DNA of 64,000 bases from positions 52,501 through 116,500 of the forward strand of contig JAMFTG010000502.1 of NCBI GenBank assembly GCA_023974075.1. The letters run 5' to 3'. Positions 55,780 through 64,000 of the stretch are shown here, piece by piece (the stretch's first letter is position 1; each line of letters begins with the position of its first letter). Below the pieces are notes generated by a model. The model saw only the letters and a list, made by a program, of their open reading frames with translations. It was not told where the DNA came from and made no database searches. Origin of the DNA: Chaenocephalus aceratus (taxonomy: Eukaryota; Chordata; Actinopteri; Perciformes; Channichthyidae). Both the position numbers and the translations under genes were made by a program.

Positions 55780-56430
55780 CGTCCATCACATGCAGCTGCT
55801 CTCTGAACCAATTAAAACGTCCCAGAGGCCATTAGAGGAGATTCTCTAATTAACCAGCTCATTCATCATTAAAACTTTATACAAAAACAACTTTGATTCG
55901 TCTTTAATTTATCATATAAATTATTTAAACAGCTGAGTGGGCAATAATACAATACATTGTTTATGGACAGATTTCACAGTTTAATAAAAAGTTTTAGGAC
56001 ATTTCTGACATCATCATTTTTACAACCTTTTTGGTGATATTTAGTAATTTCTTCCCCAATTTAATACAACCATTTCTTTTTCACACAATTTTTGCATCCT
56101 TTTCTTTTGACTATTTTCTTTCAGAGACCAAACCATTAAGAAATTAAACCAACAATTCACACAATTAAAGGAAATGTTTTCTTTCATCATATTCAGGGAT
56201 AAAAAATGCCTGAATATGATATAAGAAATGTCCTAAATTGTGTGGACATTTTTTTTTTAAAAATGTCCTAGAAATATATACGCTTTATACATATTTAAAA
56301 AATCTTCACTTATTTTTCGTCCATTATTTAGACTTCTACATTTTTGGGACATTTGTAACATATTTTTATGAGATTTTTCCAATTTATTTGGACATTTGAA
56401 ACATACAGTTTTCCCATATATCTATAAACA
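55780..56430. other. AT-rich intergenic sequence, nothing recognised
   Basis: Long T- and A-rich stretches, no ORF. Similar sequence continues from 56640 to 57340. Confidence 0.4.
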
Positions 56431-56431
56431 T

Positions 56432-56625
56432 AGGGAGGCTGTGGCGCAGTGGGCTAGTGCGCTGGTGTTGGGATCAGGGGGGCACAGGTTCAAACCCCAC
56501 TCAGTCAGCATGTCGTTGTGTCCCTGAGACCCTTTGCCCCAAAGTGCTCCTGTGGGGATTACCCACAGTGTTGAGCATGTGAGTTGCTGTGGATAAAAGC
56601 ATCTAACAAGTGACATGTGATGTAA
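56432..56625 (+). mobile_element. tRNA-derived SINE, second copy
   Basis: A-box TGGCGCAGTGGGCTAG, B-box GGTTCAAACCCC, body CAGTCAGCATGTCGTTGTGT, and tail GTTGCTGTGGATAAAAGCAT. It is more complete than the copy at 11469. Confidence 0.88.
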
Positions 56626-57362
56626 TTTAATATATCTTGGTTTTTATTTCAAATATTCATAGAACATTTTTCACATTTGAGGAATTTTGTCAGTTTTCCT
56701 GTTTTTTGATGTTTTGACATTTTATTAAAGGACATTCTATTGACAATGTTCACATATTTTTGAAATGTTCTAACTTACTTTTCAGACAAGTTTCCCCAGA
56801 GAATATTTCCACATTTTAAGTAAAGTTTTTATAATGTTTCACAGGTTGTTTTCACATATGTTATTGACACCTTTCACATTTTATTAACTTATTTTGCCAT
56901 TTTACACGTTGTTTTTTCACTTTCCGTGGATCTTTTTGAGAATTTTTCCGATGTACTTGTTGTGTTGTTACTTTAACACTGACTCATTAAATCAGAGGGT
57001 GAATATAATTATCTGTCCCTGCAGGACGTCGTCCTCAGAGAGGATTCTGGGAGTAATTTTTGGCTCTCGCTAACGAGTCTCTGCCACCGAGGCGTAACGA
57101 GATCTCCTGCAACGTTTCCACAGAGAAACACTTATTTATTTTTAATTAGTTGATTAATTAACTTTGATCAAGGGGTGCTTAAGGTTTGTTTATCTATTTC
57201 ATCATTTCAAGTCATTTGTGATATTTTCAAAAAAGTGTTATTGTGTTGAAAACATTAATTAGGTCAAATATATATTTTAATTATAACCGTTTTGTTTCCC
57301 TGTTGCTGTTTGTTTGTATTGTTTATTACTCATTGTACGCAACACATCGATTTCTTTCACAA

Positions 57363-57690
57363 GTTATGCCCCGACCATCTGGAACAAACTCCCTGGATCC
57401 TGCAGGTCCGCTGCAACTCTTAATACTTTTAACTCCAGACTAAAAACGTATCTTTTTGACACTGCATTTAAGTGAGCTGTTCATATCCAAACTGCAGTAT
57501 GGTTTTTATTCATGTATTCTATACCTGTTATGTTTATTTTATTACCTTAGCTTTTTTAATGCCAGTTTTTAAATGCCATTTTATAATGTGTTTCTGCTGT
57601 ATTTATTCTTAAATGTCTTTTATTTCAATTTGTAAAGCACTTTGAATTGCCGTGTGCCGTGTGCTGAAAGGTGCTAAACTTGCCTTGCCT
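57363..57690 (+). pseudogene. 5'-truncated L2 LINE tail
   Basis: CATCTGGAACAAACTCCCTG, then CTGCAGGTCCGCTGCAACTC, matches 42145-42200. Its 3' UTR ends GTGCTAAACTTGCCTTGCCT. Confidence 0.85.
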
Positions 57691-57746
57691 ACCGGGAAAG
57701 CACGAGGAGGCCTGAGGAAAGAAGGCACAGGCAGAGACGCGGGAAT

Positions 57747-58390
57747 AGGGGGACCAGATGTCTGCACAGCATTTTCACAACTTTTGGTGCGTCCCGCAAA
57801 TTGAGACGATGTCCCGCATATTTCATTTTGATAAAACGCTTTTCTAAAATCAGATTATCCAATGGCTGTGGAGAAAGCTGGGAAGGCTATCATCACGGGG
57901 CTGTGTTTGCTGTCAATCAAATGGTAACACGGCGGGTGCTGGTCAAGTGTTAACCAATGAGAGTAGCTCACACACACAGGGGGGGTGTGTGTGAGTGAGT
58001 TACACGGGGGGCGTCAAACAACAACAATGAAAGTCAATAACGCAGGCGACGCAGCAGGTTATGGAAAATGGAGGAAACTGAAACTACAGCTAAGAAGAAA
58101 AGAAGATGCACACACAACAAAGACTGGGAAGACACTTACCCGTGGCTGAAGCCAGTGCAGGGCGACTCTCAGAGAGTTCTTTGCAATCTTTGCAAGAGTA
58201 ATTTTTGAATTTCACATGGCGGTGAATACGACGTCAAAAGACTTAAGCTCACTCCATTGCGGAGATATTCCCGCGAGAGTGCGGAAAACTCAAATGTATT
58301 TATTTATTTCAAATGTGAAATGTTACCAATATACTCACGGACCACTAGGGGGCGCTCACGGACCACCAGTGGTCCGCGGACCACACTTTG
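57747..58390 (+). mobile_element. hAT fragment with transposase N-terminal remnant
   Basis: Starts GGGGACCAGATGTC and ends GTCCGCGGACCACACTTTGA then GAAGCACTGC, both common hAT-type termini, so this may be two joined elements. A frame from ATG 58068 carries KKRRCTHNKDW, TYPWLKPV and a zinc-finger-like VLCNLCKSNF, then TGA at 58206, then ISHGGEYDVKRLKL. This is a broken transposase N-terminus. Confidence 0.65.
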
Positions 58391-61300
58391 AGAAGCACTG
58401 CTCTAGAGAGACGGAGTATAAAAGACTACAACTCCCACGGCCTCCTCTCGAGAGACGGAGTATACAAGACTACAACTCCCACGGCCTCTAGAGAGACAGA
58501 GTATAAAATACTACAACTCCCACAGCCTCGAGAGAGAGACGGAGTATAAAAGACTACAACTCCCACAGCCTCGAGAGAGAGACGGAGTATAAAAGACTAC
58601 TCCCACAGCCTCCTCTAGAGAGACGGAGTATAACAGACTACAACTCCCACGGCCTCCTCTAGAGAGACGGAGTATAAAAGACTACAACTCCCACAGCCTC
58701 GAGAGAGACGGAGTATAAAAGACTACAACTCCCACAGCCTCCTCTAGAGAGACGGAGTATAAAAGACTACAACTCCCACGGCCTCTAGAGATACGGAGTA
58801 TAAAAGACTACAACTCCCACAGGCTCTAGAGAGACAGAATATAAAAGACTACTACTCCCACAGCCTCCTCTAGAGAGACGGAGTATAAAAGACTACAAAT
58901 CCCACAGCCTCCTCTAGAGAGACGGAGTATACAATACTACAACTCCCACGGCCTCCTCTAGAGAGACAGAGTATAAAACTACAACTCCCACAGCCTCTAG
59001 AGAGACAGAGTATAAACTACTACAACTCCCACAGCCTCCTCTAGAGAGACGGAGTATAAAAGACTACAAATCCCACAGCCTCCTCTAGAGAGACGGAGTA
59101 TACAATACTACAACTCCCACGGCCTCCTCTAGAGGGGCAGAGTATAAAAGACTACAACTCCCACGGCCGCCTCTAGAGACGGAGTGTAAAAGACTACAAC
59201 TCCCACGGCCTCCTCTAGAGAGACGGAGTATAAAAGACTACAACTTCCACGGCCTCCTCTAGAGAGACAGAGTATAAAAGACTACAAATCCCACAGCCTG
59301 CTCTAGAGAGACGGAGTATAAAAGACTACAACTCCCACGGCCGCCTCTAGAGACGTAGTGTAAAAGACTACAACTCCCACGGTCTCCTCTAGAGAGACTG
59401 AGTATAAAAGACTACAACTTCCATGGCCTCCTCTAGAGAGAAGGAGTATAAAAGACTACAACTCCCACAGCCTCTAGAGAGACAGAGTATAAAAGACTAC
59501 AACTTCCATGGCCTCCTCTAGAGAGAAGGAGTATAAAAGACTACAACTCCCACAGCCTCTAGAGAGACAGAGTATAAAAGACTACAACTCCCACAGCCTC
59601 TAGGGAGACAGAGTATACAAGACTACAACTCCCACAGCCTCCTCTAGAGGAGCAGAGTATAAAAGACTACAACTCCCACAGCCTCCTCTAGAGGAGCAGA
59701 GTATAAAAGACTACAACTCCCACAGCCTCCTCTAGAGGGGCAGAGTATAAAAGACTACAACTCCCACAGCCTCTAGAGAGACGGAGTATAAAAGACTACA
59801 ACTCCCACAGCCTCTAGAGAGACAGAGTATAAAAGACTACAATTCCCACAGCCTCCTCTAGAGAGACGGAGTATAAAAGACTACAACTCCCACAGCCTCT
59901 AGAGGACGGAGTATAAAAGACTACAACTCCCACAGCCTCTAGAGAGACAGAATATAAAGACTACAACTCCCACAGCCTCCTCTAGAGAGACGGAGTATAA
60001 AAGACTACAAATCCCACAGCCTCCTCTAGAGAGACGGAGTATACAATACTACAACTCCCACGGCCTCCTCTAGAGGGGCAGAGTATAAAAGACTACAACT
60101 CCCACGGCCGCCTCTAGAGACGGAGTGTAAAAGACTACAACTCCCACGGCCTCCTCTAGAGAGACGGAGTATAAAAGACTACAACTTCCACGGCCTCCTC
60201 TAGAGAGACAGAGTATAAAAGACTACAAATCCCACAGCCTGCTCTAGAGAGACGGAGTATAAAAGACTACAACTCCCACGGCCCCTCTAGAGACGGAGTG
60301 TAAAAGACTACAACTCCCACGGTCTCCTCTAGAGAGACTGAGTATAAAAGACTACAACTTCCATGGCCTCCTCTAGAGAGAAGGAGTATAAAAGACTACA
60401 ACTCCTCCCGCCTCTAGAGAGACAGAGTATAAAAGACTACAACTCCCACAGCCTCTAGAGAGACGGAGTATACAAGACTACAACTCCCACAGCCTCCTCT
60501 AGAGGAGCAGAGTATAAAAGACTACAACTCCCACAGCCTCCTCTAGAGGGGCAGAGTATAAAAGACTACAACTCCCACAGCCTCTAGAGAGACAGAGTAT
60601 AAAAGACTACAACTCCCACAGCCTCTAGGGAGACAGATTATAAAAGACTACAACTCCCACAGCCTCCTCTAGAGGGGCAGAGTATAAAAGACTACAACTC
60701 CCACAGCCTCCTCTAGAGAGACGGAGTATACAAGACTACAACTCCCTCACCTCCTCTAGAGAGACGGAGTATAAAACTACAACTCCCACAGCCTCGAGAG
60801 ACAGAGTATAAAAGACTACAACTCCCACAGCCTCCTCTAGAGAGACGGAGTATAAAAGACTACAACTCCCACAGCCTCCTCTAGAGGGGCAGAGTATAAA
60901 AGACTACAACTCCCACAGCCTCCTCTGGAGAGACGGAGTATAAAAGACTACAACTCCCACGGCCTCGAGAGAGACAGAGTATAAAAGAGACTACAACTCC
61001 CACAGCCTCTAGGGAGACAGAGTATAAAAGACTACAACTCCCACAGCCTCCTCTAGAGGGGCAGAGTATAAAGACTACAACTCCCACAGCCTCCTCTAGA
61101 GACGGAGTATAAAAGACTACAATTCCCACAGCCTCCTCTAGAGAGACGGAGTATAAAAGACTACAACTCCCACGGCCTCTAGAGAGACAGAGTATAAAAG
61201 ACTACAACTCCCACAGCCTCCTCTAGAAAGACGGAGTATTAAAGACTACAACTCCCACAGCCTTAGAGAGACGGAGTATAAAAGACTACAACTCCCACGG

Positions 61301-63205
61301 CCTCCTCTTGAGGGGCAGATTATAAAAGACTACAACTCCCACAGCCTCCTCTAGAGGGGCAGAGTATAAAAGACTACAACTCCCACAGCCTCTAGAGACA
61401 GAGTATAAAAGACTACAACTCCCACAGCCTCTTCTCGAGAGACAGATTATAAAAGACTACAACTCCCACAGCCTCCTCTATAGAGACAGAGTATAAAAGA
61501 CTACAACTCCCACAGCCTCTAGAGAGACGGAGTATAAAAGACTACAACTCCCACAGTCTCCTCTAGAGAGACAGATTATAAAAGACTACGACTCCCACAG
61601 CCTCCTCTAGAGAGACAGATTATAAAAGACTACAACTCCCACAGCCTCTAGAGAGACGGAGTATAAAAGACTACCACTCCCACAGCCTCTTCTAGACTAG
61701 AGAGACGGAGTATAAAACTACAACTCCCACAGTCTCCTCTAGAGAGACAGATTATAAAAGACTACGACTCCCACAGCCTCCTCTAGAGAGACAGATTATA
61801 AAAGACTACAACTCCCACAGCCTCTAGAGAGACGGAGTATAAAAGACTACCACTCCCACAGCCTCTTCTAGACTAGAGACGGAGTATAAAAGACTACAAC
61901 TCCCAGCCTCCTCTAGAGAGACGGAGTATAAAAGACTACAACTCCCACCCTCTAGAGAGACGGAGTATAAAAGACTACAACTCCCCAGCCTCCTCTAGAG
62001 AGACGGAGTATAAAACACTACAACTCCCACAGCCTCGAGAGACAGAGTATAACAGACTAAAACTCCCACAGCCTCGAGAGACGGAGTATAAAAGACTACA
62101 ACTCCCACAGCCTCCTCTAGAGAGACGGAGTATAAAAGACTACAACTCCCACAGCCTCCTCTAGAGGGGCAGAGTATAAAAGACTACAACTCCCACAGCC
62201 TCCTCTGGAGAGACGGAGTATAAAAGACTACAACTCCCACGGCCTCGAGAGAGACAGAGTATAAAAGGACTACAACTCCCACAGCCTCTAGGGAGACAGA
62301 GTATAAAAGACTACAACTCCCACAGCCTCCTCTAGAGGGGCAGAGTATAAAAGACTACAACTCCCACAGCCTCCTCTAGAGAGACGGAGTATAAAAGACT
62401 ACAATTCCCACAGCCTCCTCTAGAGAGACGGAGTATAAAAGACTACAACTCCCACGGCCTCTAGAGAGACAGAGTATAAAAGACTACAACTCCCACAGCC
62501 TCCTCTAGAAGACGGAGTATTAAAGACTACAACTCCCACAGCCTTTAGAGAGACGGAGTATAAAAGACTACAACTCCCACGGCCTCCTCTTGAGGGGCAG
62601 ATTATAAAAGACTACAACTCCCACAGCCTCCTCTAGAGGGCAGAGTATAAAAGACTACAACTCCCACAGCCTCTAGAGAGACAGAGTATAAAAGACTACA
62701 AACTCCCACAGCCTCTTCTCGAGAGACAGATTATAAAAGACTACAACTCCCACAGCCTCCTCTAGAGAGACAGATTATAAAAGACTACAACTCCCACAGC
62801 CTCTAGAGAGACGTAGTATAAAGACTACAACTCCCACAGCCTCCTCTATAGAGACAGAGTATAAAAGACTACAACTCCCACAGCCTCCTCTAGAGAGACA
62901 GATTATAAAAGACTACAACTCCCACAGCCTCTAGAGAGACGGAGTATAAAAGGACTACAACTCCCACAGTCTCCTCTAGAGAGACAGATTATAAAAGACT
63001 ACGACTCCCACAGCCTCCTCTAGAGAGACAGATTATAAAAGACTACAACTCCCACAGCCTCTAGAGAGACGGAGTATAAAAGACTACCACTCCCACAGCC
63101 TCTTCTAGACTAGAGAGACGGAGTATAAAAGACTACAACTCCCACAGCCTCCTCTAGAGAGACAGAGTATAAAAGACTACAACTCCCACGGCCTCCTCTA
63201 GAGAG
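58390..63205 (+). repeat. 41-44-bp satellite array, about 110 copies, with TATAAA and ACTACAACTCCCA
   Basis: Unit CTCTAGAGAGACGGAGTATA, then AAAGACTACAACTCCCACAG plus CCTC. A CTC indel makes 41- and 44-bp forms, and ACGG/GCAG/ACAG variants mark subfamilies. Blocks are duplicated within it (about 59090-59460 again at about 60030-60400; about 60840-61270 again at about 62120-62540). No ORF is meaningful. It begins directly at the hAT terminus and ends at 63205. Confidence 0.95.
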
Positions 63206-63649
63206 TTTGTGGACGGCCTGTGTGTTGATGGGACTTCTCATGCTCCCTAAATGTTTCCCCTGCCTTTCGCCAGTTCTTAAATCATCCTTTCACAACACTC
63301 CCATCCCTGTTCTTGGCTGCACTGAAACAGAAGAAGCACACCGCATTATCACTTTCTCTTATTATTTAGTGAAGCTTTTTATTAACTGCTTACACTAAAA
63401 TACTAACTCAAAAATAGTAACTCAAAATAAAGCTTTTGAATTGATTTGTTTAGTGAACTTTTTGGTGTTGCAGTTACAACTCTCCCCCAACAGATGGGGT
63501 GCTGCAGCCCCCTCAGTCCATGGGGACAGGGCAAGAGATAGGAACAGGTTCAATGATATTTTGGTGATATTTGATCATGTAATAAATGCACAGAAACAAC
63601 GATCTTGTCTGGATCAATCCCTGCGTACGATTCACTCAAATCAGAAACA

Positions 63650-63735
63650 GTTATATGCTGACTACAGGATTTGAACCACTAACTCCCTGATCTGAAGAAC
63701 ACAAATCCCTGAGCCACAGCCTTCTTTAAAGGTCA
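63650..63735 (-). mobile_element. tRNA-like SINE head
   Basis: On the - strand, TGTGGCTCAGGGATTTG (A-box-like) is followed 30 nt later by GGTTCAAATCCTG (B-box). It is not a complete tRNA cloverleaf. Confidence 0.5.
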
Positions 63736-63864
63736 CTTGAATGCCATCTATTTTACTTTGCTTACTGATTTGTCTTACTATTACTATTCTATATCCCGAA
63801 ACTCAACTTTTCAGATCTTCTTTTAATCTGTGATGAATGTTGTGTTATATATATTTTAAGTGTG

Positions 63865-63945
63865 TTGTCTTTACCCTATAAAGTGTCTTTGAGTTTCTAG
63901 AAAAAGCGCTGTATAAATAAAACGTATTACTACTATTATTTTATT
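63865..63945 (+). mobile_element. LINE 3' terminus (GCGCTGTATAAATAAA)
   Basis: CTATAAAGTGTCTTTGAGTT, then AAAAAGCGCTGTATAAATAA, then an ATT-rich tail, as in other L2-type ends in this window. Confidence 0.65.
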
Positions 63946-64000
63946 ACTAATGTGTGCTTTACTTTTTCATTATTTCATGTCCCTTTTTCTTTTTCTACCT

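Noticed and set aside
58390..63205. CRISPR-like repeat array
   Set aside because: Repeats are contiguous without unique spacers and lie in a vertebrate genome.

Overview
This is vertebrate, almost certainly teleost fish, nuclear DNA. Two intron-rich genes can be read exon by exon, both on the + strand. The first is the 3' part of an ATG16-family autophagy gene, best assigned to atg16l2 (coding exons 1020-8536). The second is a complete beta-arrestin-1 gene, arrb1 (ATG at 12492, stop at 49828; 16 coding exons, 414 codons, every junction in phase). A third gene, on the - strand, is a class I-like odorant receptor (53327-52330) with a one-base frameshift just before TM5. It has a plausible upstream TATA box and 5' UTR exon near 55.7 kb. 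ATG16L2 and ARRB1 also lie in the same region of human chromosome 11q13, which supports both names.

Layout: 1-8536, 3' half of atg16l2 with microsatellite-rich introns. 8537-12491, intergenic: a TTAA-flanked MITE carrying a 37-bp minisatellite, a CCAAT-box cluster, a 22-bp minisatellite, two TIR elements and a tRNA-SINE. 12492-49828, arrb1, whose introns hold a second inverted TTAA MITE, a 57-bp minisatellite (also in intron 14), an LTR-flanked element with proline-rich ORFs, hAT elements with perfect 8-bp target duplications, and a 6.5-kb nest of TIR elements and LINEs that splits a 27-bp minisatellite. 49829-52329, arrb1 3' flank with a fold-back MITE. 52330-55770, the receptor. 55771-64000, no gene seen: AT-rich DNA, a SINE, LINE tails, a hAT fragment, and a 4.8-kb array of 41-44-bp units each carrying TATAAA and ACTACAACTCCCA.

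The genes do not form an operon or shared system. ATG16L proteins bind the ATG5-ATG12 conjugate, beta-arrestin desensitises and internalises GPCRs, and the odorant receptor is itself a GPCR; I see no evidence of co-regulation. The long uninterrupted ORFs in this window lie in tandem arrays and are not genes. About a third of the window is tandem repeat, and the novelty is in the repeat architecture rather than in a new protein system. No CRISPR array, rRNA, canonical tRNA gene or prokaryotic feature was found. Coordinates come from reading by eye, so splice boundaries could be off by a base.
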